Part shown: in pieces, positions 26,579-37,445 of the stretch
Layout of the letters: each line of letters begins with the position of its first letter
How positions within the stretch are numbered: the first letter of the stretch is position 1
From: Lachnospiraceae bacterium
GTDB taxonomy: Bacteria; Bacillota; Clostridia; Lachnospirales; Lachnospiraceae
Length of the DNA: 56,552 nucleotides
NCBI GenBank assembly: GCA_022799175.1
Contig: JAAWNY010000014.1
Coordinates: 1 to 56,552, forward strand
Direction: 5' to 3'
The notes under the pieces: generated by a model
What the model was told of the DNA's origin: nothing
Databases searched by the model: none
The model's input: only the letters and a program-made list of their open reading frames with translations
Made by a program: the position numbers and the translations under genes

Positions 26579-27475
26579 CTATACCCTTACATTCTCTAAT
26601 ATATCCTTGATATTCTCGATCTGTGTATTCACACTTACATCTACAATTTCCTCCGGCATCTCAATGATACAATTTCCTCTCTCCTCTTTATCCATCACGA
26701 TAAATTTGATGTTGTCTGAAAGATGGGAAAGCTCGTCTAAAATGTCGGCATCTGCCTTCATCATCATATCATAATCGCATTTGTCAATGTAGATCTTAAC
26801 CCAGGCAGTTTTCTTCAATTTCTCTGTAGCAGCGATAATCATTTGTTTGATTACCTCACCGCTGGATCGCAGACTGATATGGATCACTTTTTCACCCACA
26901 GCCACTGCACAATCCTTGAGCTCTTCCAGATAGTTGCGAACACAATGTTCCTTGGCCGTCTCTACGGAATGCAATGCCTGACGCATATCCTCCTGAAACG
27001 ATCGCAAAGTTTCTTCAAATTCTTTCCGGCATTCCGCCTCTGCCTTTTCCCGACCCTCGCGATAACCACTCTCGTACCCTTCCCGAATACCAGCTTCCCG
27101 GGCCTGCTCTTGTTCCTTCTCTGCTTGAACAGCAGCGTCTTCCAGAATCCGGGCCGCTTCCTTTCGGGCTGCCTCCAGCAGCTCTTTGGCCTCCTGTTTT
27201 TTTTGTTCCAAAAGCGCCAATGCCGGATCGGACTCCTGTGCCTGCTCTTCGGGCATCTCCAGCAAAATATCCTTCTGCTCTTCAAATATTGGAACCACCA
27301 TTTCCTCCGCTGGCTGTTCCTCTTCTTGCATATTGCCGTCTTTTTTATAATGAGGAAAAGACAGTTTCTTTTCCACCGGTTCCCGACTGCTGACAGCCAG
27401 TTCTACCGGTGGAATATATCGTTCAATGCTATTATCCGGGCGTTTAATGATCCTTTTAGACGATGATATTATCAT
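26579..27475 (-). CDS. fliH: Flagellar export regulator FliH
   Basis: A 298-residue protein, Glu/Gln/Ala-rich and coiled-coil in the middle (EQKKQEAKELLEAARKEAAR), with GxxxG-type spacing in GIREGYESGYREGREKAE. The C-terminal globular part (VAVGEKVIHISLRSSGEVIK) resembles V/F-ATPase stator subunits. It binds FliI and localises it to the C-ring. Its ATG overlaps the end of fliG by 20 bases and has GGGAGG upstream inside fliG. Confidence 0.92.
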   Translation of the reverse strand: MIISSSKRIIKRPDNSIERYIPPVELAVSSREPVEKKLSFPHYKKDGNMQEEEQPAEEMVVPIFEEQKDILLEMPEEQAQESDPALALLEQKKQEAKELLEAARKEAARILEDAAVQAEKEQEQAREAGIREGYESGYREGREKAEAECRKEFEETLRSFQEDMRQALHSVETAKEHCVRNYLEELKDCAVAVGEKVIHISLRSSGEVIKQMIIAATEKLKKTAWVKIYIDKCDYDMMMKADADILDELSHLSDNIKFIVMDKEERGNCIIEMPEEIVDVSVNTQIENIKDILENVRV

Positions 27476-28517
27476 CTTCGCCTCCCTTCTTAATGATCAC
27501 TTCACCCTGTTCTTCCAGATTCCGGATGATATTAACAATACGCTGTTGTGCTTCTTCCACATCTTTCAGTCTGACATTGGTTGTAATCTCCAGATCGCCT
27601 CTTACTGTCTCTGCCATACGCTTCGACATATTACTGAAGAATATCGCCTTCATATCCTCGGAAGCATTCTTAAGTGCAAATACAATATCCTTGGCATCGC
27701 AATCCCGGACGAAACGCTGTACAGAACGATCGTCCATATCCAGAATATTTTCGAACACGAACATCTTGTCGCGAATGGTTTGCGCCAGATCGGGATTTCT
27801 CTTATCCAGCTCTTCGAATATCTTTCGTTCGCTGCTGCGATCCACATGATTCATCATATCTGCCACATAATCGATACCACCCAGGCTCATATTGTCCTCG
27901 CTGGTAATAATAGTAGCGAACTTTCTCTTCATCTCTTCTTCCACGATGGAAATCGCTTCTGGAGATACCCGATCCATCCGGGCCATACTTTCCACCGTCA
28001 GGATCCGCTTCTCATCTGGCAGTTCTTCCAAAATCTGAGCCGCTTGCATGGGCTCCATATATGCCAAAATCAAAGCAATCACCTGCGCTCGTTCATTCTG
28101 TAATAAAGAAAGAAGCGCTTTGGGATCTCCCTTCATAAAGAAGTTGAACGGTTTGGATTGCAAAGTCTTGGATACCTTCTCCAACAAATTCCGGGCTGTG
28201 GACTCGCCGAATGCTTTTTCCAATACATTCCGGGCATAATCCAAACCACCATCTGTCATCATCTTATGGGTAAGACAGAGCTTATAAAACTCGTCCAAAA
28301 CCGTCTCTACCTGAGTATTTCCGATTTTCCCCAGCTTCGCAACTTCATAAGTAAGATCTTCGATTTCCTGTTCACTCAAATATTTATATATTTGAGAAGC
28401 GCGGTCCGCTCCCAGAGAAACCACCACCAACGCCGCTTTACTTCTGGGATCTGTTATTGGTTCTGCATCCTGCTTATTAAGACTGCTTTCGAGCTCCTCT
28501 ATGCTTTGCGCCGCCAT
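27456..28517 (-). CDS. fliG: Flagellar motor switch protein FliG
   Basis: A 353-residue C-ring protein with the N-terminal FliF-binding domain (KAALVVVSLGADRASQIYKYL), the middle domain with EHPQ-like sequence (NERAQVIALILAYMEPMQAA), and the C-terminal charged torque helix (FVFENILDMDDRSVQRFVRD). Torque generation depends on this helix facing MotA. The gene starts 41 bases before the end of fliF, at an ATG after GGAGGAGA, and may be coupled to it. Confidence 0.97.
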   Translation of the reverse strand: MAAQSIEELESSLNKQDAEPITDPRSKAALVVVSLGADRASQIYKYLSEQEIEDLTYEVAKLGKIGNTQVETVLDEFYKLCLTHKMMTDGGLDYARNVLEKAFGESTARNLLEKVSKTLQSKPFNFFMKGDPKALLSLLQNERAQVIALILAYMEPMQAAQILEELPDEKRILTVESMARMDRVSPEAISIVEEEMKRKFATIITSEDNMSLGGIDYVADMMNHVDRSSERKIFEELDKRNPDLAQTIRDKMFVFENILDMDDRSVQRFVRDCDAKDIVFALKNASEDMKAIFFSNMSKRMAETVRGDLEITTNVRLKDVEEAQQRIVNIIRNLEEQGEVIIKKGGEDDNIIV

Positions 28518-30219
28518 CGCCTATCTCCTCCTCTCCACTAAGCCAGCTCTGTACCAGCTTCGCCGCAATCTGCGGGTTCTGATCCACAAACTCTGAAATA
28601 TTCTGTTTCAACCGCAGACTACGCTGCATGCGAAGGTTAAGAATCTCCTCATTTTTAGCGAACTCATCTTCCTCTTCTTCTGGCATTCCATCCATTCCTG
28701 GCATCTCGCCTCCTTCACCAGCCGTCAGCTCAGTCTCTTCACCTGGCTCTGGCAAAAGGTCTTCAACTGGCAAGTCTCCATCGATAAAGTCATCGCCCGC
28801 CATCACCACTTCTTCTTTCTTCTTACGTCCAGAACGGAGAAGCAGCAAAATAAGCAACAACACCAACAACAAAATTCCAGCTCCAATAGCAATCAAAATC
28901 GGTATTGGTATTGTCTTTAACAAGTCGGCAACGCCTCCTGTCGGTACTACTGGCGGCTGTGATGGAATCTCAACATTTGGTCCCGGAGCCCGCACGATCG
29001 TTATTTTCTGATCGATAGAATCCACTGGAACACCAGCTGAATTCGCTACCAACCGCAACAGGCTTTCCTGAGTCACAGATTCCGTATCGGAAGTCGTAAT
29101 CATAACACCAATCGAAACATCTTCCAAAACCCCTGGTTCGATCTGCCTCTGTTCCTTCAATATATTAAAAAGCCATTCCCGGGTAGCATTCGCATTGCTA
29201 TAACTGTCACTGATCTGTCCGTTGCCATTTTCATTGGTATAACGAGGAATATCTGCATTGGCATCCGCCCCCACAAGTCCCCCCGCTCCTTGATTGGCCG
29301 AAACCGTACTCTCATCGGAAACCTGTTCTGTATGTAAAAGACCTGTCTTATCTTCCTCATCAATCTTATCCGGTGTTGTATATTGTGTCGTCTCCTGGAT
29401 CAAACGCTCCATATTGAGAGTACCCTTTACAGAAACCGCCACATTACCAGAACCGTAAAGCTGTTCCAAAACCCGCCTTACATTGCCAGCAATGCTGTTT
29501 TCCACCATGCTGGTCAAACTGGTCATATCACTGACTCCGCCACTCCCGCTTTCACCATCCGTTCCCACTTCAACCATCGTAGCCGCATCATACACCGCCA
29601 CATTGGTAATATTCAACCCACGAACTGCATGGGAAATCAACCCACGAACCGCTTGCGCTTTTTCCGGGGTTAAACCGCTTCCATTTTTCATTGTAACCAC
29701 TACAGAAGCAGAGGCGTTCATTTCCGCCTCGTCTCCAATTACAAAGCGTCGTTCCCCTGCCGGAGAAATCGTCACTTTGGCATCCTGCACTCCCTCAAAA
29801 AGCCGAATCTGTGCTCCTAGCCGATCCTGCAGCTCATATAATGTAATCTGCTCTTTATCTGACTCGGTGGTCATCAGACCTGTATTATTGAGGTACATAT
29901 CGTATGTAAAGCCACTTTTGGGATAACCCTGACTCAAGAGATTCGCCCGAGTCTGATCAACTGTCGCGGCTGGCACTCGTATAGCGCCATCTCTATCATT
30001 ATATCGATAATCAATCCCTCCGTCCTGAAGGAGACTGACTACCTGCTGTGCTTCTTCTTGATTCAGCCCTGTAAACAGTGTGCTGTAATCCTTATCCTTG
30101 CCCAAATTCAATGCGAGTATCGCAACAAGGGCAATCACGACAGTCCCCCCTGCGATTATCTTAATCAGAGTACGGGTTTTTTCTGGTATGTTTTGCCAGC
30201 TTTCTTTCCAATTCTGCAC
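28477..30219 (-). CDS. fliF: Flagellar MS-ring protein FliF
   Basis: About 580 residues. A GTG at 30219 has better spacing to AAAGGTTGGA than the TTG at 30231 where the frame opens. Two membrane helices flank the large ring-building region (about residues 21-43 and 425-450). Conserved segments include YSTLFTGLNQEEAQQVVSLLQ, ALEGEL-like YELQDRLGAQIRLFEGVQDAKVTIS, and the C-terminal FliG-binding tail (NPQIAAKLVQSWLSGEEEI). It forms the MS ring, the base on which the rest assembles. Confidence 0.96.
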   Translation of the reverse strand: MQNWKESWQNIPEKTRTLIKIIAGGTVVIALVAILALNLGKDKDYSTLFTGLNQEEAQQVVSLLQDGGIDYRYNDRDGAIRVPAATVDQTRANLLSQGYPKSGFTYDMYLNNTGLMTTESDKEQITLYELQDRLGAQIRLFEGVQDAKVTISPAGERRFVIGDEAEMNASASVVVTMKNGSGLTPEKAQAVRGLISHAVRGLNITNVAVYDAATMVEVGTDGESGSGGVSDMTSLTSMVENSIAGNVRRVLEQLYGSGNVAVSVKGTLNMERLIQETTQYTTPDKIDEEDKTGLLHTEQVSDESTVSANQGAGGLVGADANADIPRYTNENGNGQISDSYSNANATREWLFNILKEQRQIEPGVLEDVSIGVMITTSDTESVTQESLLRLVANSAGVPVDSIDQKITIVRAPGPNVEIPSQPPVVPTGGVADLLKTIPIPILIAIGAGILLLVLLLILLLLRSGRKKKEEVVMAGDDFIDGDLPVEDLLPEPGEETELTAGEGGEMPGMDGMPEEEEDEFAKNEEILNLRMQRSLRLKQNISEFVDQNPQIAAKLVQSWLSGEEEIGDGGAKHRGARKQS

Positions 30220-30277
30220 CTTTTTATCCAACCTTTGTTATAATAATCTCAAAACACCGATTCCCAAACCAAGTCAA

Positions 30278-30598
30278 TCAGACATTGATCTTAATCAATT
30301 CATTATATGCTTCCAATGTCTTATTGCGCAAACCAATCATCACATCGACTGCCAAACCCGCTTTTGCCTCTGCGATCGGAAGCGTGTGAGCATCGTCCAA
30401 CTGTCCAGTAGCCAGCAAATATTGCTTATGTTCTACGTCCGCTTGTGTCTCTTGCACCTGTTCTATCGTATTCTTGAATATATCCTTAAATAAAGATGCC
30501 TCCGCACTCACCGCTGGCGCATTTTGCGTCTGATTGAGATCATTGACACCGATATTTCCCCATGGTGTCATAGGTACAATAAATGCTGCTCCTTCCAT
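30278..30598 (-). CDS. fliE: Flagellar rod adaptor FliE
   Basis: A 106-residue protein with the family C-terminal half (ASLFKDIFKNTIEQVQETQA, then LATGQLDDAHTLPIAEAKAG, then MIGLRNKTLEAYNEL). FliE links the MS ring to the proximal rod and is the first axial substrate exported. It follows flgB directly; flgC, normally between the two, is missing from this position. GAGAGG precedes the ATG. Confidence 0.95.
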   Translation of the reverse strand: MEGAAFIVPMTPWGNIGVNDLNQTQNAPAVSAEASLFKDIFKNTIEQVQETQADVEHKQYLLATGQLDDAHTLPIAEAKAGLAVDVMIGLRNKTLEAYNELIKINV

Positions 30599-30635
30599 AA
30601 TATCCTCTCTTTCCTGTCTTCATTCCCTATTTATT

Positions 30636-31028
30636 TTAAAAAGTTTTCGCCGCAGTTCTTAAACGGTTAATGTCATTTGTGATCGAATTCAGCATGTATT
30701 GGTACTGATATGCAGTCCGAACAATCTCAACCTGTTCCTGATCCATATCCACATTATTACCATCAAGCCGGCTGGACTCTGTCCAGGTCGTATTCAGGCT
30801 AGCTTTGGATGTCTCTATAGCATGTGAAACGGCCCGCTTTGGAGCCCTCTCTGTCTCGCTGGCCCGCGCCAGACGGCGGCTCATCTCTTCTTCAAAAGTT
30901 ACATACTGGGATTTGAATCCCGGAGTATCCACATTCGCAACATTATTTAGCGATACAGTCTGTCTTCCCCACAAGTAATCCAGAACTTTTTCTGACAGAG
31001 CGACGCCATTTCCATAAATCGCTTCCAT
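30636..31028 (-). CDS. flgB: Flagellar proximal rod protein FlgB, first gene of operon
   Basis: A 130-residue rod protein with LDYLWGRQTVSLNNVANVDT, PGFKSQYVTFEEEM and the C-terminal NVDMDQEQVEIVRTAYQYQYM, as in FlgB. It is the first gene after a 375-base leader/promoter region and starts the roughly 26-kb operon. GAAAGGGAG precedes the ATG. Confidence 0.95.
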   Translation of the reverse strand: MEAIYGNGVALSEKVLDYLWGRQTVSLNNVANVDTPGFKSQYVTFEEEMSRRLARASETERAPKRAVSHAIETSKASLNTTWTESSRLDGNNVDMDQEQVEIVRTAYQYQYMLNSITNDINRLRTAAKTF

Positions 31029-31321
31029 GATTTTGGTCTCCCTTTCACCTTTTTTATTTTCTGCTATATCCCAGTCTTTTTCAATAGGATTCCTTTTCCA
31101 GCTCTAAAATTTCTGAAAACGAAAAGAATATTCAGGCACGTCAAAAACAACTTCCCCCCAAATATCACACAACATATTATGCCCCAATCTTTTTTCAATG
31201 TCAAGAGCTTCATCAGATTTTCATATTTACATTCTACGTGTCAAATATCAAAATGTTATAGAAAATATAGTGTAAATAGTACGATACTCCTTCTGAAAAT
31301 TTAGAAAAGCAACAGCAAAAA
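31029..31321 (-). promoter_or_regulatory. Promoter and leader region of the flagellar operon
   Basis: TTGACA (31204-31199), 17 bases, CATAAT (31181-31176) forms a good sigma-A-type promoter, giving a leader of about 140 nt. A second TTGACA lies at 31244-31239 without a clear -10. The leader was searched for the c-di-GMP-I riboswitch core (as found before flgB in Clostridioides difficile); none was recognised. No sigma-D box was seen here either. No gene is present in this gap. Confidence 0.7.
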
Positions 31322-31342
31322 CGGCGGAGAATCTCTCCGCCG
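31316..31342 (-). terminator. Terminator of the FliD-like gene
   Basis: Perfect 9-bp GC-rich stem CGGCGGAGA-GAT-TCTCCGCCG (31342-31322 on the minus strand) followed by TTTTTG. It separates the upstream FliD-like gene from the flagellar operon promoter. Confidence 0.9.
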
Positions 31343-31403
31343 GAAATACTTTCCATAATCTGTCTTTCCCAACTGACATTCCGCCATTGAAATCTCTATC
31401 TTC

Positions 31404-32288
31404 TCAGACTAGAATATTCAGCATAGAAACCGCATAATAATTGCTCAGATTATAAGCTCCGCTCTTGGCAAATGTCGCAAACTGCCGGAAGGAATCTGAC
31501 ATCGCTGACTTGGAAGAAGCAGAGGAAGCGCCACTTGCAGAAGTAGATGTATTAGATCCAGATCCTGTGGTTTCGGAAACAACTTCCTGATCCATGATCT
31601 CATTCACTGACATATCAAGAATCGTTGTCGCTTTATCGCCCACACGCTCAGCCATACCAAACTGGCCACCTAGCACATCTTTCACCAGACTTGGGTCTTT
31701 CTGCAATGCTTCTCTGAATTTCTCTTCATCCATCTTCAGATTGCCACTGGTATCAATACTAATACCAATCTTAGCCAATCCTTTTTCCGAAGGAATCGTC
31801 CGTTTCAGGGATGCCAGCTGAAAAGCAACGGTTGCACTGTGTCCGCTGTTCTTGGATAAATAAGAAATCGTTCCGTTCAGCTTATCCAAAAATTCCTTCG
31901 TCGCATCTACCACTTTATCCTCGGCTTCTTCTAGCTTCTTATTCGTAATGGTTCCATCATCCCCAGTAATCTGGGTCTTGGATGCTTCTGCCAGCGCCGA
32001 ATCATAATTGCTGAAAACATTGTCCTTCTTGCTGGTCTGCAGTTTCGCTGCTGCTGCTTCCAGCTCTTCCAGACGAGTCTGATATTCCATCAGAAATACG
32101 GAAGCGCTGCTGGTAGCCTTCGCTGTACTGGAACTGCTAGAAGTCTTGATTCCCAAATCCTCTTTCATCTTATCCGCTTTTGCTTCCGCATTCTCTGTCC
32201 AGCTGTTGCTGTTGAGTTTCGAATTTTGATAGCTGTCATAGCCATAACCGTAGCTGTAGTTGGAAGAATATCCATTCACTGCCGCCAT
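31404..32288 (-). CDS. Orphan FliD C-domain-like flagellar protein
   Basis: A 294-residue protein with no signal peptide. Tyr/Asn/Ser-rich N-terminal 60 residues (YSSNYSYGYGYDSYQ) lead to a helical section, then a segment from about residue 165 that reads like the FliD C-terminal domain: KIGISIDTSGNLKMDEEKF, REALQKDPSLVKDVL, GMAERVGDKATTIL. FliD D0/D1 N-terminal signatures are absent and the length is about half of a filament cap. A Ser/Thr-rich stretch precedes a hydrophobic tail (NLSNYYAVSMLNILV). It stands alone, with a sigma-D-type -10 upstream and a strong terminator downstream. Likely an exported late flagellar protein; the exact role is unknown. Confidence 0.7.
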   Translation of the reverse strand: MAAVNGYSSNYSYGYGYDSYQNSKLNSNSWTENAEAKADKMKEDLGIKTSSSSSTAKATSSASVFLMEYQTRLEELEAAAAKLQTSKKDNVFSNYDSALAEASKTQITGDDGTITNKKLEEAEDKVVDATKEFLDKLNGTISYLSKNSGHSATVAFQLASLKRTIPSEKGLAKIGISIDTSGNLKMDEEKFREALQKDPSLVKDVLGGQFGMAERVGDKATTILDMSVNEIMDQEVVSETTGSGSNTSTSASGASSASSKSAMSDSFRQFATFAKSGAYNLSNYYAVSMLNILV

Positions 32289-32388
32289 GATTTTCTCCTT
32301 TCTGGTATCATCGTACCTGATTATACTGGATTCACTTTCATTGGCCTCCCTTTTTTAGGCCTCTGACAGGAATCGATCTACAATATAT

Positions 32389-32415
32389 ATATCGGCTTCT
32401 CCCTAACAAATGATA
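32389..32415 (-). promoter_or_regulatory. Candidate sigma-D (flagellar) promoter
   Basis: The minus strand has GCCGATAT (32396-32389), a full match to the sigma-D/FliA -10 core. About 15 bases upstream the expected TAAA is only approximated (TTATC). It lies about 100 bases before the FliD-like gene. A GC hairpin (GGCCTAAAAAAGGGAGGCC, 32361-32343) sits in the leader. SigD is encoded in the same window. Confidence 0.5.
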
Positions 32416-32470
32416 AGATATATTTTCCAATTTTCCGGCAGTTCCTACAGTATAGAAACGTTGTTGTAAT

Positions 32471-33769
<1,299 letters not shown>

Positions 33770-33775
33770 TCATCA

Positions 33776-35206
33776 TTATACATGAATCTCCGCCTTCATC
33801 CCCAGAAGTTCCCGGTTTCTGTCGAGAATCGGCCACACCACCTCAGTCAAAAATTCCTCTACCTGTTGTGGCGCCCGTCCTACATAGCGGGATGGCTCCA
33901 TACATCTCTGCAATTCTTCCAGGGAAAGACCGAAAGCTGGTTCCGCAGCGATCAACTCTAACAAATTGTTATCCAATCCCTTTTCTTTGACATTACGCCC
34001 GGCTTCCATAGACAACCGACGGATCTGTTCATGCAGTTCCTGGCGATCGCCGCCAGCCTTCACAGCATCCATCATAATATTTTCCGTGGCCATAAACGGC
34101 AGTTCAGCCATAAAATGCTTCTCGATCACTTTGGGATAAACAACCAATCCATCCACAACATTCAAATACAGATCCAAAATGCCGTCCACTGCCAAAAAAC
34201 CTTCCGGAATGCTGAGACGTTTATTGGCAGAATCGTCCAAGGTTCGCTCAAACCACTGAGTTGATGCCACCAACATCGGATTGATCACATCACTCATCAC
34301 ATAGTTCGAAAGAGACGCAATCCGTTCACTCCGCATGGGATTGCGCTTATAGGCCATAGCAGACGAACCTATCTGGTTCTTTTCAAAAGGTTCTTCCACC
34401 TCTTTTAGATGCTGAAGAAGCCGAATATCATTCGAGAATTTATGCGCGCTCTGAGCGATTCCTGCCAGCACATTGACTACCCGAGTATCTACTTTTCGAG
34501 AATACGTCTGTCCTGATACGGGATAACAATCCTGGAATCCCATTTTTTCAGCAATCATCTGATCTGCCTGACGGCATTTCCCATGATCCCCTTCAAACAG
34601 CTCTAAAAAACTCGCTTGTGTGCCAGTAGTGCCCTTAGACCCCAGCAGCCGCATAGAACCAAGCACATGATCTAAGTCTTCTAAATCCAGACACAGCTCC
34701 TGTAACCACAAGGTTGCCCGCTTTCCCACCGTCGTCGGTTGTGCCGGCTGAAAATGAGTAAAAGCCAACGTCGGCTGATTCTTGTAGTTTTCCGCAAATT
34801 TGGCCAATTCTGCCATCACATTGAGCAATTTGCAGCGTATCAGACGCAGCGCCTCCGTCATGATAATAATATCCGTATTGTCTCCCACATAGCATGAGGT
34901 AGCTCCCAGATGAATGATTCCTTTCGCCTTTGGACACTGCTGCCCATAAGCAAACACATGGGACATCACATCGTGACGCACCAGACGTTCGCGCTCTTTG
35001 GCCACCTCATAGTTAATGTCTTCTGCGTTGGCTTTCAACTCATCGATTTGCTCTTGCGTGATAGGCAATCCCAGCTCCTTTTCTGTCTCTGCCAGGGCAA
35101 TCCACAGTTTCCGCCAGGTTTTAAACTTTTTATCCGGAGAAAAGAGATACTGCATCTCCTCGCTGGCATAGCGTTCAGACAGAGGGCTTTGATATTTATT
35201 GTACAT
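33776..35206 (-). CDS. purB: Adenylosuccinate lyase
   Basis: About 476 residues from the ATG at 35206, which has GGAGG upstream; the frame opens at 35218. It cleaves SAICAR to AICAR and adenylosuccinate to AMP. The superfamily signature GSSAMAYKRNPMRSE (the flexible catalytic Ser loop) is intact, and the TAFTHFQPAQPTTVGKR-like segment (LAFTHFQPAQPTTVGKR) carries the catalytic His region. It lies directly after purF. Confidence 0.97.
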   Translation of the reverse strand: MYNKYQSPLSERYASEEMQYLFSPDKKFKTWRKLWIALAETEKELGLPITQEQIDELKANAEDINYEVAKERERLVRHDVMSHVFAYGQQCPKAKGIIHLGATSCYVGDNTDIIIMTEALRLIRCKLLNVMAELAKFAENYKNQPTLAFTHFQPAQPTTVGKRATLWLQELCLDLEDLDHVLGSMRLLGSKGTTGTQASFLELFEGDHGKCRQADQMIAEKMGFQDCYPVSGQTYSRKVDTRVVNVLAGIAQSAHKFSNDIRLLQHLKEVEEPFEKNQIGSSAMAYKRNPMRSERIASLSNYVMSDVINPMLVASTQWFERTLDDSANKRLSIPEGFLAVDGILDLYLNVVDGLVVYPKVIEKHFMAELPFMATENIMMDAVKAGGDRQELHEQIRRLSMEAGRNVKEKGLDNNLLELIAAEPAFGLSLEELQRCMEPSRYVGRAPQQVEEFLTEVVWPILDRNRELLGMKAEIHV

Positions 35207-35217
35207 AGTATCCTCCA

Positions 35218-36660
35218 TTATTTTATATAATCCCCGCGGATATCTTCTGCAGGGGGCGTAATTGGATATTCACCAGTAAAACAGGCCGTACAGATCGGCA
35301 GACCCTTCGATAACTCTGTCAAACGCTCTGGCCGCAGATAAGAGAGCGTATCTGCACCCAACAGGCGGCAAATCTCCTCCACGGTTCTGCCATGTGCAAT
35401 CAATTGATCTTCACTGGGAATATCTGTTCCAAAATAGCAGGGATGCAAAAACGGCGGCGCACTGGCTTTGACATGCACTTCCCTGGCCCCCGCCTCCCGC
35501 AGCATCCGGACAATCTGATGACTGGTAGTACCGCGAACAATCGAATCATCGATCATAATTACCCGCTTCCCCGCCACTGCCTCTTTCAGAACGTTCAATT
35601 TGACCCGTACAGCAGATATTCGGCTGCTTTGTCGGGGCTTGATAAAGGTACGGCCCACATAAGTGTTTTTTACAAATGCCGTACCATAGGGAATCCCGGA
35701 TTCCATGGAATAGCCCAACGCTGCTGCATTTCCCGACTCCGGAACTCCTACTACCAGATCCGCCTCCACTGGTGAGTCTTTCGCCAGACAACGGCCGGCA
35801 TAAATGCGGGAATGGTAGACGCTAACCCCGTCAAACACACTATCCGGTCGTGCAAAATAAATATATTCAAACACACATCGCGCCTGCTTCTGCCGATTTG
35901 CCAGACACATGGTCTTATCAGAGTGAATGCCGTCTTTGTTGATCGTAACAATCTCTCCTGGTTCCACATCTCGGACAAATACAGCTCCCAGCGTGTCCAA
36001 AGCACAACTTTCCGATACCAGAATCCAGGCATTTTCCTTTTTTCCAATGCAGAGCGGCTTAAAACCGAAAGGATCTCGAACACCGATCAATTTGCGGGGA
36101 CTAGCTATCACCAATGCGTAAGCGCCAGACAACTTTTTCATCGCATTAGCTACCGCGCACTCTACGTTGGCCGTGCGAACTCTCTCACGGGCAATGTGAT
36201 AAGCGATCACCTCGGAGTCAATTGTGGTCTGAAAGATAGCCCCATTGTATTCCAGCTCCCGACGCAACGCAGGCGCATTGACCAGATTACCATTATGAGC
36301 CAGTGCTAAGGTACCCTTTACATAATTGAGCACCAGGGGTTGCGCATTTTCTAGAGTGCTGCTACCAGCTGTGGAATAACGGACATGTCCAACTCCGATA
36401 TTCCCATAAAGCCCTTCCAGGATCTCCGGGGTAAACGTCTCATTGCATAACCCCATCCCTTTGTGAACATAAACCTTCCCTTTTGGCCCTTTGGTATCGC
36501 TGACCGCAATGCCACAGCTCTCCTGCCCCCGGTGCTGCAAGGCAAACAAACCATAATAAATCTCACTTGCCACCGGATTGCCATCCAGATCGTACATGCC
36601 AAAAACCCCGCACTCTTCATGAAGATTCTCGCCCGCAAGCGCTTCTCTCTCGTCCTTCAT
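35218..36660 (-). CDS. purF: Amidophosphoribosyltransferase
   Basis: A 480-residue enzyme that commits PRPP to purine synthesis. A short propeptide precedes the nucleophile Cys17 (EECGVFGMYD), as in the Bacillus-type enzyme. The glutaminase domain (RYSTAGSSTLENAQP, HNGNLVN) is followed by the phosphoribosyltransferase domain with the PRPP loop VIMIDDSIVRGTTS. C-terminal Cys residues (PICTACFTGEYP) fit the Fe-S-containing type. It follows purC by 16 bases. Confidence 0.97.
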   Translation of the reverse strand: MKDEREALAGENLHEECGVFGMYDLDGNPVASEIYYGLFALQHRGQESCGIAVSDTKGPKGKVYVHKGMGLCNETFTPEILEGLYGNIGVGHVRYSTAGSSTLENAQPLVLNYVKGTLALAHNGNLVNAPALRRELEYNGAIFQTTIDSEVIAYHIARERVRTANVECAVANAMKKLSGAYALVIASPRKLIGVRDPFGFKPLCIGKKENAWILVSESCALDTLGAVFVRDVEPGEIVTINKDGIHSDKTMCLANRQKQARCVFEYIYFARPDSVFDGVSVYHSRIYAGRCLAKDSPVEADLVVGVPESGNAAALGYSMESGIPYGTAFVKNTYVGRTFIKPRQSSRISAVRVKLNVLKEAVAGKRVIMIDDSIVRGTTSHQIVRMLREAGAREVHVKASAPPFLHPCYFGTDIPSEDQLIAHGRTVEEICRLLGADTLSYLRPERLTELSKGLPICTACFTGEYPITPPAEDIRGDYIK

Positions 36661-36676
36661 CGGTTTACCCTCTCAT

Positions 36677-37387
36677 TTACTCAATTCCCAGGCGACGGAA
36701 CACTTCCTTATAGGCATCTTCTACATTTCCCAGATCCCGGCGAAAACGATCCTTGTCCAGCTTTTCATGGGTCACCTTATCCCACAAACGACAGGTATCT
36801 GGAGAAACTTCGTCTGCTAAGATGATCGTTTTGTCAGCCAGTCTACCAAATTCAATCTTGAAATCAATCAGATCAATTCCTAAACCAGAAAAATATTCCT
36901 GCATTACCTGATTGACAATAAATGCATATTTTGTGATAATATCTATCTCTTCCTGAGTGGCCAGCTTTAAAGCCAATGCATAATAGCTGTTAATAAACGG
37001 ATCGTGCAGATCGTCATTTTTATAACTGAACTCCAAAGTCGGACAGGCCAGCTGAATCCCCTCTTCCATCCCCAGCTTCTTGGCAAAACTGCCAGCAGAA
37101 TAGTTGCGGATAATCACTTCCAGAGGTACAATCTCCACTTTTTTCACCACCGTCTCCCGATCATTCAATTCCTCTACCAGATGAGTGGGAACTCCTTTCT
37201 GTTCCAATAACTTGAAAATATGATTCGTCATACGGTTGTTGATCGCACCCTTACCGACGATAGTCCCCTTCTTCTGACCATCAAAGGCAGTGGCATCATC
37301 TTTGTAAGATACAATCAGCTGTTCGGGATTCTCTGTTGTGAAAACCTTTTTTGCCTTGCCCTCATACAACAATTCTTTTTTTTCCAT
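36677..37387 (-). CDS. purC: SAICAR synthetase
   Basis: A 236-residue enzyme joining CAIR and aspartate with ATP. Typical segments are LLYEGKAKKVFTTENPEQLI, FDGQKKGTIVGKGAINN, EVIIRNYSAGSFAKKLG, LIDFKIEFGR and LADEVSPDTCRLWD. It is the first gene of the pur operon, behind a clear sigma-A promoter. No guanine riboswitch (xpt type) was recognised in the leader. Confidence 0.97.
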   Translation of the reverse strand: MEKKELLYEGKAKKVFTTENPEQLIVSYKDDATAFDGQKKGTIVGKGAINNRMTNHIFKLLEQKGVPTHLVEELNDRETVVKKVEIVPLEVIIRNYSAGSFAKKLGMEEGIQLACPTLEFSYKNDDLHDPFINSYYALALKLATQEEIDIITKYAFIVNQVMQEYFSGLGIDLIDFKIEFGRLADKTIILADEVSPDTCRLWDKVTHEKLDKDRFRRDLGNVEDAYKEVFRRLGIE

Positions 37388-37445
37388 AGTATTTACCTGT
37401 CCTTTTTGATTAATTAGCGATAATAGGGTGTCTTGATTCAGTGAG

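Noticed and set aside
31029-31200. c-di-GMP riboswitch in the flagellar operon leader
   Set aside because: The leader lacks the conserved GEMM core; no matching stems were recognised.
32300-32361. Six-codon leader frame (MKVNPV) before the FliD-like gene
   Set aside because: It has a GGGAGG before its ATG, but it is too short to support and the GGGAGG is part of a hairpin.
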